In this document: positions 1 through 11,938 of the stretch, piece by piece
How positions within the stretch are numbered: the first letter of the stretch is position 1
How the letters are laid out: every line of letters begins with the position of its first letter
NCBI GenBank assembly: GCA_002900995.3
Contig: CM035305.1
Location: forward strand, 2,898,467-2,962,466
Source: Ganoderma boninense
Taxonomy: Eukaryota; Basidiomycota; Agaricomycetes; Polyporales; Polyporaceae
Direction of reading: 5' to 3'
Length of the DNA: 64,000 nt
Program-made: the position numbers and the translations under genes
The notes under the pieces: generated by a model
Database searches by the model: none
What the model was told of the DNA's origin: nothing
What the model saw: the letters and a program-made list of their open reading frames with translations, nothing else

Positions 1-1352
1 CCCCCAAGCGGATATCTAAGTGCATGGTCCATGCGATCGCACCTACCTGATTTGGCTTCGCCTTCTACTGCAAGTCGTGCCTGTGGGTATCGCATGACTA
101 TCGTACAATGCATTACCAGCAGGACCGTTGACACGGTAAGTCTCAAATAGCATCTAATGCAATTCACGTGTCGGCCTATTCTCATGTTAGATGCGTGAAC
201 AGCGTATCAGGCGGTCGCGGCCCAGGCTGTGACTGAATGCAGAGGCCCTGCCCGGAACGACGGTCATTCCAAATCCAGCTCGCAGCATTCCGCACGACGT
301 GGGCAACCCGATCAAGTGCTCCATTACAACATGGTGCGTACCTTCCCATCCTTGCTTCTATATCCCGCCGGAAATCAGCAGGTGTGCAATGTGCTCTCAT
401 GTTGGGTGGTAGTCGTGTTCTTGGTATGCAGAAGACCACAATGTGTTCCATCTCCGTCGAGAGCGTTTGACTGAGTTGCCCGGAGCTCGCGGAAATGTCG
501 GAACATCCATAGCTTAGGGTGTTTGTCTATCATGCTCACATTCCGAACGAACGGCGTGGCGTGTGTTGAGTGCGTTCACCACAGCGCACACAACATGCTG
601 GAGCAGCAAGGACACTGGGACCGTGCTTTCGACTGGCGTTGCACAGCCACCACGTAGGAGCAACGGTCGCGCCGCATTGATTCTGTCAAGCGAGACTCTC
701 AGAATCAGGCCGTCGGGCCAGGAGGCCGGCGGAGTATCGCGGACCCCCGAATATCCGGTCCTTGAAGCGCCCTGAGCACTGAATTGAGTCATTCTGTGTG
801 CGGAGCTTTGTGTTCGGGCGCCGTGTCGCAACTGCGTGGTGGCTGCGGATCGACCTGGGTCGCATTGTTAGGAAGACCTCGCTCCCCGTGTTCTTTTCTT
901 CGGCAGCTGGGCGATGGTCTACAACAGCAGCCGGGGCTCGACGACTTCTCTGCAGAGCGGCATTCGCGCGCTGTCGGCCATGTCGTCTCGTGGGACTGCC
1001 GATAGCCGATGACTGAATGAGTCACATTGCAAATGGCATGTCGTGATATCGAGCGAAGCCGATGTTTCTGCTCCTCTGGATGCCACGGTCAGGTCGCTTC
1101 TCTTCTGGCCGGCGTGGGTGGGGAAGTGGACGAATACGATTCGTGGTGCGTGTCAACGACACATTGTGTCCATTGCGCCGCCAGCAACTGGGGTGTCTTC
1201 CATTAACACATCTTCAGGATGCTCACGACGTCGAGCCATTTTACGTCTCTTGTTGCAAACGATGCCAGGGAGCAATCTGCTCCAGAGAATAAAAGTAGTC
1301 GACATGGGGGAACAGTCTTCCCCACTAGCCACTTTCCCACTAGCCACTTTCG
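1..1352. other. no recognisable gene
   Basis: Both strands carry only short overlapping open frames without recognisable domains or a convincing exon chain. A short tandem duplication of an ACTAGCCACTTT-type unit lies at about 1322-1350, just before the start codon of the next gene, and may be part of its 5' leader. Confidence 0.5.
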
Positions 1353-3060
1353 ATGGACCCATCCGACAACCTCGAGGCACCTCAAGGAGGTCGCCAGACC
1401 CCTGCTGAAACGCCGGCCGGCTCATCGTCGAGTAAGCCCATCGTCATCCCATTATTGAGCTTGTCTATCCATTATGCTAACCGTCGACATCCTAGTTAAC
1501 CTTGACGATCCGTTCTCGACAATGTCGGGGCCGTCTGACTCACCAAATGCGCCCCATCCTCAGGATCCCGCTGCTCCCGCCCCCGTTTCCGCTCCCACTC
1601 CCGCCTCCCTTACCGCCACCGCCTCCCTTACCGCCACCGCCTCAGTTACTGCCATCGACTCCCCTACCGCCTCCCCTGCCGTCTCCCCTACCACCGCACC
1701 GCCGTCCCCTACCACCACCGCCTACCACCACCGCCACCGCCACCGCCACCGCCCCTACCGTCCCTACTACCTCTACGACTGCCACCGCCAGCGGCAGCGC
1801 ACAGACCAGGGACAACCAGCCGGGCACGAGTTATGTTACCCACTTCGTTTGCACGGTTAGTGAGCGTGCGGCGAACCTTTCTGACTCCGCCAAGAGGGAG
1901 GTCCTTCTTTGCGCCCCCACGGAGTCCACTCGCCAAGTAGCTGCCCATTTCTTCGGACAGTCGAACAATGACGCCATGCAGGGGTTTACGCAGTGCATGA
2001 GAACATATGTTATCATCTTTATATCACTGCGCCGACTGACTCGTTTACCTGGACAGGGCGCTCGCACTATTCTTCCGGTGGTGCATTTCCTGGGATGCCC
2101 CCTTGACTGGACACGCATCCCCCGAGGCGGCAACAGCGGCGCTGATCGAAGCAGCTGGTATGTCGCTATCTACCTGCCACACAAGCCCATGCTAACGTTA
2201 CTGTTGAAGGGCGCCATAACGCCGCCGCCTGGATCCACGCTCTCATATTCACCTTTGGCCACATTCCGGAGTTGTGGGGTATCCTACGTGAACCGCCGGG
2301 AGCGATGCCGTCTAGCTCGTCGGCCCCTCTCGGCAGTGGTGGCCTGAGGAACAAGGGAAAGGGCATCGATCGTTCCAATCTAGGTCCCTCAGCATCGCAA
2401 CCCAACCTCGGCCTTTCGTCCAGCCAGGTGATGTCATCAAGCGGGTACCCCAGTCGACTCCAGCCTTACGCCTTCCCCTCTGCCGACAGTAGCTCTACTG
2501 TCCCGCAACCAGCCCCGGTTGCCCCCACTATCCTTCCGCAACTGCCGCCGAACGCCCCTCCCACAACCAGCAGTGGCTCTACCTCTACCCCGACCGTATT
2601 CAATATAGGCGCGTACGACTTCACCGACCTCGGCCACGAGTTGGGGTCCACCCAAACTGACGGCCAGAACCCCATCCCCGGGATCGCTGCCATTGCCACG
2701 GCGACTGCCCAGCTCCAAGAGGGTTGGCTACTGTCCAACCCAAGTCTTGTGTCGCTACCCGCGTCGGCCAGGTCGGTGCCAAGCGGCACTGTCAGCATGA
2801 GACAAAGGCAGCTCGATGCGCAGTGGATTCATCTTGTCCGCACTTACTGGAATGTGGCGGAGATGCAGATCAGCGAGTTGGAAGACGCGCTCCAGTTTAT
2901 GCGCCAATGGTTTACGTTGTTCTTGGAGCTCCAATATTACTGCCAGGTAGAGGGAGCGCCAGTCCCCCTCTCTACTCAGGTCCAAGCGAACACCATGTTC
3001 ATGTCCATGAATCTGCTCACGCTCTTGTTGCTCAAGGGCAGGCAGCAGTACCGGCAGTAG
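1353..3060 (+). pseudogene. PELWG-family protein A, probably frame-broken
   Basis: I do not recognise a named family. The likely start is the ATG at 1353; exon 1 ends at 1431 (donor GTAAGC) and exon 2 starts at 1496. The protein begins with a Ser/Thr/Pro/Ala-rich region encoded by a CCACCG-type repeat; the open frame changes inside that tract (about 1700-1760) from the frame of the start to the frame that continues downstream. A further intron at about 2158-2210 (donor GTATGT, branch GCTAAC) leads into the segment AAAWIHALIFTFGHIPELWG, which matches the equivalent part of the gene at 14974-16663, as does the preceding SPEAA stretch. The C-terminal part (2272-3060) is a Ser/Pro-rich linker and then a Gln/Leu-rich helical domain ending LLLLKGRQQYRQ. 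The intron before about 2050 could not be joined in frame. I infer a decaying copy, or a gene with unusual splicing; an uncorrected sequence error in the repeat is the main alternative. Confidence 0.5.
1590..1760 (+). repeat. CCACCG/CCTCCC-type low-complexity tract
   Basis: An imperfect short tandem repeat rich in CCACCG and CCTTACC units. All three plus frames stay open here (Pro-, Thr/Ala- and His/Arg-rich readings), so slippage can change frame without an immediate stop. It lies inside the first long exon of the PELWG-family gene A. Confidence 0.8.
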
Positions 3061-4846
3061 GACGAAAAGTGGCAACCCTACCTACCGCGGTTATTGTGCT
3101 ACTGTCTTCCGTTCTCTGTCGCTTACGCCGTCGTTTGCTTCCCGTTACGAATCTGCCTTTGATCTCCATCTAGTTCTTCGTGTCTCATGGTTCCATTGCC
3201 TGTACCAGTACAATCTGTCCCTGTCCTACGGTGGTTTCCCGGACTCTTCCTCCCATACCGCCTCGTGTCACTGCTCACTGAATCTGTGAATGTCTGTACG
3301 CCTCGGCCGCTGCGTGTTTTGAGAATATGTGTGTATTTACACCATCCAATGTTGTTAACGTTCTTGGCCGAGACTTGGATCGATCCATGGGAAACTTGCT
3401 TAACCCGAATCCAACGCTGGTTATTTACGTACCTGCACTTAGCCAACGATCACATGAGTTGACGGGCCGTGCACACCCGATGCTGATCGGGAAGCGCACC
3501 CTCACGGCCACATGGTCCTTCGGCCCGTTGCGCCCTTGGACCGCAACGTGGAGCGGGTCTCGCACACACGGTCACATCCTGGCAACTCCTTTTCAATGCT
3601 CGGCTCCCCACTGTAGTCTCGAAACTCGCAATAGTCGGCTTCACTACCGTGCTTCATCATCCGCTCACCTTTGGATGCTATATATCGACCACCACCACAT
3701 CGCCACTATCACAGACACACTTCCAAGCCTGTGCAGTTGTTTCGCTATGGCATGCCATTGGTGGGACCTTTCATGGATGACTACACGAGCTCGCCTCCGC
3801 CATCGCCACCTCATTGGACCTCAACACGTGCAAGTGCTAGATTTGAGGCGACTGCAAATTGAGGCGGTAGATCCAAGGGACGGTCGGAAGGAGGATAGGC
3901 CAGCGAACGATGGGGCATCTATGTGAGTCCTTGCCTTTCGTTCACTCCCAAACATGCGGCTCCTTGAACGCGCGAACAAGGTGTCTACTGTCGCACCGGG
4001 ACGATGATTTTGACATCGTGCGGCAGCTCTTCTGCTTTTCGCCTCTTGCATGCCCTTCCGCTTCCCCTCCCAAACCTTTCAACCGGTTCAGCATCTAGCC
4101 GACAGACTCATCATTGTTTCCACCAGGCAGACAACCTTGCGCACTAATCTCGGATCCGACGGGCCTGTATAGGCGAGACATACAATGCGCGCGTGGTGTC
4201 CAGCGGTCGGAGAGGGAGGCATAGACAAGGAGGGTCCGTCAGGATCGCAGTCGACCTGAGCTAGATGACTTCGAGGACACTGAAGGGTTAGGAAGTTGAG
4301 TACTATTGTGACATGATACATGATTGTCTTTGTTCTTGTTCTTTGGTTGGGTATAGGGCGGAGTCACAGTGTGCGCCTTTCTTATCTCGTCCACCCCAGC
4401 CTCCAGTACTGAGTCCATCAAGAGCCTGGAGATGGTTGAGAGTGATTTCGCGTTGTGTCCTCGTTCCGACGTCTTTGCCACTCGTGTTTTCCCCCAGTAC
4501 CTTGTGTTGTCGCCATTCGCTACTCTGTTCCCCCTCCTATATCACATTCATTTCAGGGCGCATAGGCCTTGCGCTCTCGCAAATGTGCTGATGGGTGATG
4601 GGTTCAGACGGCATTCATACTACTCAGCTGGCCAAACGGCCAATCGTTATAGTCATGTGATATGCGTAAGTGGTACAGTCACGGAGCAAGCGGAGAAGGC
4701 AATGAGGCGGAAGTGTACCTGGCCGCTTTTGAGCTTTGTGGTTACGACGCCAGACCAATGCTATTGGAAGGCGGGCAGTTAACACATCAGCGACAGGATT
4801 AACAAGCAGAATATTGAATGATTCGACTCACCTACCTTCAATCTGA
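3061..4846. other. gene-poor interval
   Basis: Open frames of up to about 200 codons occur on the plus strand (for example 3327-3926), but their composition is not protein-like and no splice structure, domain or start context supports them. It probably holds the 3' regions of the flanking genes, which converge here. Confidence 0.45.
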
Positions 4847-7362
4847 TCACTCGTCTGACCCAGGCGTTGCTGGACTCTCATTCGACTCATCTTCGTTCCC
4901 AGCATGGAGAAGTTCATTCAACGTCGCCTGGAGAATGTCGGATGATACAAGCTGAAGCGCGAGACAAATATGATTGCAGGTGTGCGATGACACAAAGTCT
5001 TGAAGGCCTTTCGGTCCATGATCCCCGATTCCAGACGTGCTGCGTGCCGAGATTAGTCATGTCAATTCCTATTTAGATTATACATACAAACCTACCCTTC
5101 CAACATGTGCGTCATGGGATCGAATAACGTGAGCGACAGTCTTCCGTCCGTGTTGGCATTGTTTGAACCTACCGTGCGAAGGCCGGATCAGATACAAAGT
5201 GGGCGGGAAGGCGATGAACGCACCTTGGATATCAGCGAAGATATAGCGACAAGCTGTCTGTTCTGCCACATAGTGAGTGTACGCAGTGACAGTCAGCGAC
5301 CGCAAGTCAGTGCGAGTCGTCGTCCCTAAGGTTCCAGTGATCTTGACGACTGTCGTCGTCAAGCGCATGGGCTCCACCAAATAAACTCCGGATACCTCTC
5401 CAAAAGGCTCGGCATGGCTCGACGCGTCGTCGTCGTTGTGTTCGTCACTGACGTTATCAGGCTGAGAAGTGGTGGTAGTCTTATACGACTTAATCAGGAA
5501 TGCGTCGGAAACGTCGAACTCTAGGGACGAAATCATCAACAGAAGGCGAGAAGGAACCAATATATCTTACCAGCGATGTCTATGCCTTGCTCATAAGCAA
5601 GCGTCTTGAACCGGTCTGCGAAGTATGCCATACGCTTGAGGCGGATGAGATCTGCCGTGAGGATGCTGATGGCTTTCGAGAGGGGGATATCTTCCGATCT
5701 ACCGCCACCGACGTTGACCAACTTCTTCGCGACGTAAGCCTTATTTCCTACTCGAAGCTACTCAATAATCAGGTTATTAGCGAAGAAAGGCGCAGGTCCA
5801 TACAAACTTACACCAAATACGTCCTTGGTGTTGCCGCGCTCGCCGGCACTGAGATCAAGTGGCCTTGTCTCCAAGAACCCCGATAGCAAGGAGGCCTCTT
5901 CCATGAGCGTCGGAACGCCAGAATCATCGGTGACCAGGCAAGTAGTCTTCTTGAACTGGATCTCTGCAACGGAGATGGCTGAAGGTGTCTGCGTGAGAAG
6001 GTCTCCATCCGCAACAAACAAAGACCGAAGTGTCTGTCGCGATGGCTTTGGGGATGCGGTGTCTACAGGAGACACATTTTGTGACTACGACAGTTTTGCA
6101 TGTAACAGAAGAAGCTCACCTCGGAAGTGCTTGGGACTTTGACAGGATGTGTATGTGTCTGAAACGCGAGTTGCGGAGGACTTGCGTTTCGTACCAGCCC
6201 TTCCGACACCGGTCAGCTCGGGGTCTTCGGTACGCACTATATACTACGCATTTGTCAGATATTAATCAAAGGAGGTTCTAAAGACTGCCCGACGAACCTG
6301 CCCGACGTTGATGTAAAGCTCTACGCTGAACACGTACGCCTTTGAGTTCGCTTTCCCCTTACGCTGAGTTTGCTTTGGAAGTACGATATATGTTTCGCGA
6401 TATTCTGGACGACTGTATACCTGGTACCACTGCGCGACTGTCATGACGAGGTTGTCCGTGGGGAAGACATAGTTGTTTGGTGCATGTAAACTTGTCTCCT
6501 CCCTAGGAGCGTCTGATCATGACACGTTCCCCCGGCTCAAGCGAGGACTACTTACTCGAGCAATGGGGCAGAATAGAACTCTGTCCACCTCCCGTTCACT
6601 TCCTTAAGGATGCGAGACCGGAGTGCTGAAACGTCGCGTAAGCGAAGGTCCTCAGAGATTTTGAGTTGAGTGCGACGTACCAAGCATGGTGTTCACTTCG
6701 GGAAAGAATATCACCCCCGTGCCGAGCATTTGATCCACGTGCTTCGGGGAGTCGCTACGACGGCACTCGTAGTAGACGGTACAGTGGTTTACCTGGGTTC
6801 GCTGAGATGCAGAGCTGAAACCCTGGGTTGCCCGAATGGTTTGCAGCTCATCGAAGGGAACTACGGACCCAACGGGACCGGGATTATCGGGTCTATCCCT
6901 GTGGAGCTTAACATCGAGAGTTGCACGACGACGTTGGGCAGATTGCTCCCGCTCGAAGTCCGACGTGCGCGTTTCGAAGTTATCTATAGTGAGTTTAGTA
7001 GATGGCTACGAGTTTGCTGCACCTCATGACAAGAAAACTCACCTGCACGATGGCATGTCCCACATGGATCAGTGACTGTGGTGCCACAGACACCGCATTC
7101 GTTACACTGTGTATAAGAAGCCTGGGAAACCTCGTTAGATTGGTAAAACTGCAACCGGAGATGAACAAACCCGGATCTCATCCTTATCTGCGCTACTGAT
7201 TGTTGGATCCTGAAGCTTTATACAGAAAAAGCAGAGCCTACTTCCAGGCTCCATCCGAGGAAAGACAACTTGACAGCCGTTATTGACATTATTGAGGCCG
7301 CCACAGGCGTCGGTGTTGGCTCGTTCGCGATAATTGGGAGGTCGACGGTTGACCGAGGCCAT
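4847..7362 (-). CDS. alpha-kinase with N-terminal Cys-rich segment
   Basis: An atypical (alpha-type) Ser/Thr kinase, the class that includes eEF2 kinase and myosin heavy-chain kinase. The start is the ATG at 7362 and the stop is at 4847-4849. The N-terminal part is Cys-rich (CGGLNNVNNGC, then CNECGVCG and CGTCHRA), like a small zinc-binding module. A middle region of unknown fold follows. The kinase domain comes last: EIQFKKTTCLV, the N-lobe strand with KAYVAKKLV, then HYVAEQTACRYIFADIQG with the catalytic-loop aspartate, LFDPMTH, the glycine-rich GIGDHGPKG, and the zinc-binding HTCNHICLAL close to the end. These motifs are spread over several exons; the last three junctions (donor GTGCGT; GTAGGT at about 5100; acceptor GCACGCAG) keep phase. 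Agaricomycete genomes often carry many alpha-kinases. Substrate unknown. The domain looks catalytically complete. The middle exons (about 6000-6700) are less certain. Confidence 0.85.
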
Positions 7363-8273
7363 GACGAAGGATCACGAGAGGCTCGGACGCGGAGACACCC
7401 TCGTACGGATATGCTCGCTGCTTAGGACAGAGGGGTGCGACAGAGGGGTGCGACAGGGGTTCGAAGGTGGACCAGAGACGTACGGAGACCTGCACCATTT
7501 ATATCAGCATTTGTATGATACCAGCAGCGGTGAAGGTTAAACATTGCCTCCCGGTTCCTGTGCATGCCAAAATTTGCGTCAATGTGACAACAAGTTGCGA
7601 CTAGGCAATAGCATCAATGGACCGTGACAACCGTACTTACAGTACGTGGCGCTTCTTGCCAATCCTGCTATTCGACAGGAGTCATGCGGTTTCCCAGCTA
7701 ACAGTTCAAGGAGCGATCCGGTACGCAGCGCCCAAACATGAGTCATACGATGACGACTCCGAGCCAAGCCGTCCGTTTCGACGCATCGCAAGACTGTCGC
7801 AGAACCTTGTATATTACTGCAGGAATTTTGGAGTGCGCGGAGACACTTGGAGGCCGGAATTAGTTCAGCAAATTTGATCACGGCAAGGTTCGTACGTCAT
7901 GTTGCACGGCATAGGTGCCCGCTAACCGCGTTCCTGGACCTAGAGCTTGCTGCCTTTGTAGACAAACGAGATGAAGGCAGAATCGACGACGCCCGGAGTG
8001 CCGTCAATAACACTTCCCATGAGTCAGCTTATGTAAGGGTCGTAGACCGGGCCGCAAGAGCCTAAGTTGAATTCTGCACTGCGTTGACCTAGGCACGATG
8101 GACACTACATAGTATGGAGGAAATCTGACCCGAACTCGTCGTGCTGGGAGTACACCATCTATTATCAGCCGCGGCGACGACTATAGTCCTGTCCACACGT
8201 CTGGTTCTGCCCAGTTCGAACTACGTATATCTCCGAACGTTGTATCCCACCTCTCTGTTGAAGGTACTGGTAC
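7363..8273. other. no recognisable gene
   Basis: It holds the 5' side of the alpha-kinase gene and the 3' side of the next minus-strand gene. A short tandem GACAGAGGGGTGC duplication is at about 7428-7452. Open frames at 7579-7881 (minus) and 7617-7877 (plus) overlap each other and show no domain. Confidence 0.4.
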
Positions 8274-10361
8274 TCAACCCCGTGGGTCCGTTAGCATCCC
8301 GACGTCCCCATCGAGCTCTGCGGCGTCATCCAACTGCAGCGCTTTGAGCGCCTCGACTAGATCGTTGAGACCGCTTCCGCGACGCGGGCGCGGGCGTGGA
8401 CGCGGGCGGGGTTGGGCCTTAGAGTCGTTGTGAGTCTCCAAAGGAGGAGCAAAACGGTACGCTTCCTAAACAGAGCTTCGTAAGTCCTTGACCGCTTAGT
8501 CATCTAAACCGCAGCCTCTAACCTTCACGTCCTTGACGAAACGCAACAACCGGCACCAGGTATCGCCCTCGAGACGGGCCGGCCGCGCTTCAATGGCACT
8601 GACGACAGCATACAGCCATCCGAGGCTATGAGTGAATCGGAGAGGGTGAGATGGACTAGGTAACACGCCAACCAGCCAGGTAGGCTCTGGTCCGTCCTTC
8701 CCCCAAGACTCTAACTGTGTCCGGTAGGTGCCACCGGTAGGCAAAGGGGCCTGAACGTGCACAACTAAAGCGAAGGTTTGCGACTTCGCGGACATGATGT
8801 AGGGCGTTTCCTGGAAGAATTTGGTCAGAAAAGGCACAGGTGCATGCAAAGAACCTATTAGGCGAACCTCAACGTATACCGCGATCTTGACCAGAACCTC
8901 AGCTCCAGGACCTAAAACGGCAGAGTCCAAGAGGGCGGTTTTTTCGTCGGTTCGGAGGGACGTGACAAAAAATTCGGAGGGCGACTTCGGAGTGGTCAGA
9001 AAACCACGTGTATAGTTGGGAGAGGTGGTGTGTTGGTAACGGTTGGGGCGTCGCTGGAAAGGCGTTTCCTGCCTTGGAGATCGATGATACCGCACCCTAA
9101 GGTCTTTGGCCATCCTAGATCGAAAGGTATTATTGCTCATACGACAGCGTCAGTAATATACATGTTGACCTTAGATACGGTAAACATGTCACACCATGAG
9201 GAAGTAAACCAGCACGTCACCTAGCATCGTTAGAGGGAAGATGGCCGCAAGCGATGCGACATCGCCATGGCACGTTGAAAGGAGTCAATGCCGAGTGGAC
9301 TATACCGAGTCACTTGACTTTGATTGTCGTTCTGGGACAGGATCTGTGAGACTCGTCTAGCGGTCCACCTCAGAGACGACGCAGCCGCCAGAGGTCCACG
9401 GCGCGGAATCGGCAAGGTACTTAGGGTCAACATCGGACGTTCTGACTCTGAGTGGGTTGCTTACTTAATGCGGAGCTGGCGGGGTATGTAGATTGGGGCG
9501 TGAGAAGCCCGATGCATCAAAGTAATTAGACGCCGGAATGGAAAGTTCTCTTCCCTCCCCTCCACCTGGATCGCTTCTCTTACCCTTTGCGTCCCCTGTT
9601 ATGCTCCTCCTCCGGAGTATTTCCTTATCCCCTGACCCGGTCACTCGAGAAGTGTAATGACATATGGGACTTTCGCGAGGTCATCGGCCTACCTAGCTGT
9701 CGAGGCTGCGCCAGTCCCACTGCCGCCGCGAGCGTCATGCACTATGCAGTGTATATAGAAGGGGCTGGATTGGCTTGGCGTGGCAGTTTCGAACTGCTTA
9801 CGTTGCCAGTATCGCCAAGATATCTCCGATTGGCTTCACGGTGTTTCATTGCCGCACGGTGTTTTTTGAACAGTGGAGGCACGTGTCACCAACTATGCTA
9901 TCAATACTTACTGTTCTCCCACCAGCGTTGGGCTCCAGGCAACGGAGCTGGCTACTGCCGATGGAGCAATGTGACTCCACTGACTCGTAGCCGTCGCTTA
10001 GAGGCATATCTCCATCCAGGTCCTCAAGGCAAGGCGGAGAAGAACAATTTATGTACTGTCTGCCTGTCAAGGTTCCAAAAGATCGCCCTCCCACCTCTGC
10101 CTTGTTTAGCACAGGTTGAACGTGCGCAGCGGGTGAGAAGGGGTGCTGAAGAAGAGTGTTGGGCCCCCAGGAAACTGCTCCCTTCATCGGAGAACCCACG
10201 TTGATACTCGGCTTCTGCCGAGAATGGCACGTTTTATTGGGGGTCCTGCGGCTCCCTGCTCTCGTTCCCCTTCCCGCTCTGCCTCAAACAGCACTTTCCT
10301 TGCGTTTGTAAACACTGTCCTCGTCAACAAGCCTGATACCTTTCTGGACAAATTTTGCCAT
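8274..10361 (-). CDS. hypothetical multi-exon protein, family unknown
   Basis: I do not recognise this protein. A plausible start is the ATG at 10361 (MAKFVQKGIRLVDEDSVYKR). An intron follows, then an exon at about 10213-9930 rich in Ser/Gly with scattered Cys, ending at a strong GTAAGT donor. The next exon starts FETATPSQSS. The middle (about 9150-9700) could not be spliced with confidence. The main body is a long open stretch from 9140 to about 8520: a basic start, then TRGFLTTPKSP, a mixed hydrophobic core (VLVKIAVYVEVRLIG; GWLYAVVSAIE) and LLRFVKDVK. A final in-phase intron joins an Arg/Pro repeat (PRPRPRPRPRR) and a leucine-rich acidic end (LVEALKALQLDD) with the stop at 8274-8276. The last exon looks well supported. 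It may be two genes rather than one. Confidence 0.4.
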
Positions 10362-10498
10362 CGTATCTGAGAAGTGCCTAGTGCCTTTTACTCAGTGTCG
10401 CCCCTGGCAACGCAAGGCCTTTGATGCAAAGGTACTACACCATCGTTTCTCCTCGGCCTCGTACTCAACTATTGGTTCTACAACTGCTTAGGTTGAGA

Positions 10499-11442
10499 AT
10501 GCGCCTGAGCAAGTGGTTTCGTTCCGTCCGCGGCAAACTGAAGGACTACGACCTAGAGTCGTACGAGGGTTCGCAGGGACGAGTTTGTGAGTGAATTTCC
10601 AGGAGTATAGCCATCTTCGGCGATGCTGACTTCGCAATTGCATCTGGGAACGAAGTGGGAATCGATGGAGCGGACGGGCTGCCATCGCTTGCGGGTCCCC
10701 TACGCCATAAGGGATCCAAGCGTTCCCGCCACGTCATCGCTTCGCCCAGTCGATTAGTCGCTCGTCGTAAGGGAGATTTTGACGGGAGGGTGGGGGAAAG
10801 AGACGAACACCAACGATCATTTACGCCTGAACCGTCTGACGTTCCAAAGGTGCAGACTCTGCAGGACGTCCGAAATCCATACCAAGCGTTTTCTCAGGCT
10901 GCCCCTCCGACCTCCCCACCTCCCCCCCCCTTACCATTACCACCCGGGGTTTCTCTAACCCCTCGCAGTCGTCCCCTTACAATGCCAATCAACCATCGAG
11001 TCCTTCCGCTCAGAGTCGTCCTACCGTCAGCCCATCTCGTCCCCCATCCCAGCTCCTCCCGGTCGTCGACGAGCCGATGCCTCTGTCGCCACATTATTCT
11101 GAGCGTGCTGGCTCGGAAGAGAGTCTCGCTTCCGCATCCGTTTGCTCTGCCTCCTCATCGGCGGTGGTGGGAGATGAAGATTTCGCACGCGCGGACGATG
11201 CCTTGAGGGCCGTCAAGGACATCGCACAGAGCATGGCGTCGGACCCCATGTCCCTCAAGTCTTCAAACGTTGACCAGATGTTCGCCTCTCTCCTGTCAAG
11301 TTCCCAGTCACAAATGCTTGCAACACAGACGTCGCGTAACTCCAACGACTTGGCCTCCCTTCTTTCCTCCAACATGGATCTTCGCTCTTTCTCTGAAGCA
11401 TGGACGCGCGGACTGCAGGCCCGTGTCGAGTCTTCCGCATGA
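10499..11442 (+). CDS. hypothetical Ser/Pro-rich protein
   Basis: Family unknown. The start chosen is the ATG at 10499 (MRLSKWFRSVRGKLKDYDLE), with a basic amphipathic beginning. A donor GTGAGT at about 10588 joins GIDGADGLPSLAGPLRH at about 10655. A basic segment (KRSRHVIASPSRLVARRK) could be a nuclear signal. The frame then changes across a C9 run near 10922-10930. An intron with branch CTAAC and acceptor CTCGCAG ending at 10968 would remove the C-run and restore phase into SSPYNANQPSSPSAQS. The C-terminal part is acidic/Ser-rich and predicted helical (ADDALRAVKDIAQSMASD; FSEAWTRGLQARVESSA). Without that intron the C-run would be a frameshift. Layout (Ser/Pro-rich linker then helical end) recalls the PELWG-family proteins on either side, but no residue-level match was found. 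Confidence 0.45.
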
Positions 11443-11938
11443 TTTACGGCGGCGAGTCTTCACCTATTGTGAGTCTGTCATCCACTGCAATTGTCTCATC
11501 GTCGCTAAACTTGATCATCTTCAGGTTGTCGGCAGGCATCTCCGGACTACCGTCCGCCAGTTGTCGTTACGACGGAGTAATACGCTGTCCTCGGCTCTGC
11601 GCTTGTCATCGTTGGTGTCGGCCTTCCACTGTTCTCATTTTCGCCGTTATCTGGAGCTCTTCGTGTACTGTTACAACCGCACACTTCTGACGCCCTTTCT
11701 CATGACTATTTATTTACTGCACACACCCTTCGTTTCTGTGATCCCTCTCCAACCCTTATTTGTTCTATGAATATATGCTTAGACCCTCGTGGCGTCAAGT
11801 TGCACTTCGGGTTCGCTGCCTTTGCTGCTCCGCGCGCGCTCGATGTCTGCTTGTACTTGTCGTATTTCCATACCAGGACCTTGTCATCATTCGCCTCAGA
11901 GTGTATCGGTGTGGGATCGTGATCATAAGGTCGCTCGA
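11443..11938. other. intergenic, no gene seen
   Basis: A pyrimidine-rich stretch between convergent genes, probably carrying both 3' untranslated regions. No open frame with protein-like composition. Confidence 0.5.

Noticed and set aside
3327..3926. A 199-codon plus-strand open frame.
   Set aside because: Composition (His/Arg/Trp/Ser-rich) and lack of hydrophobic periodicity are not protein-like; no relatives recognised.
9587..10204. A 205-codon plus-strand open frame.
   Set aside because: It is antisense to the better-supported minus-strand gene at 8274-10361 and has no domain.
10588..10611. A 24-base intron (GTGAGT...TATAG) in the Ser/Pro-rich gene.
   Set aside because: Too short for fungal splicing; the longer intron ending near 10654 keeps phase equally well.
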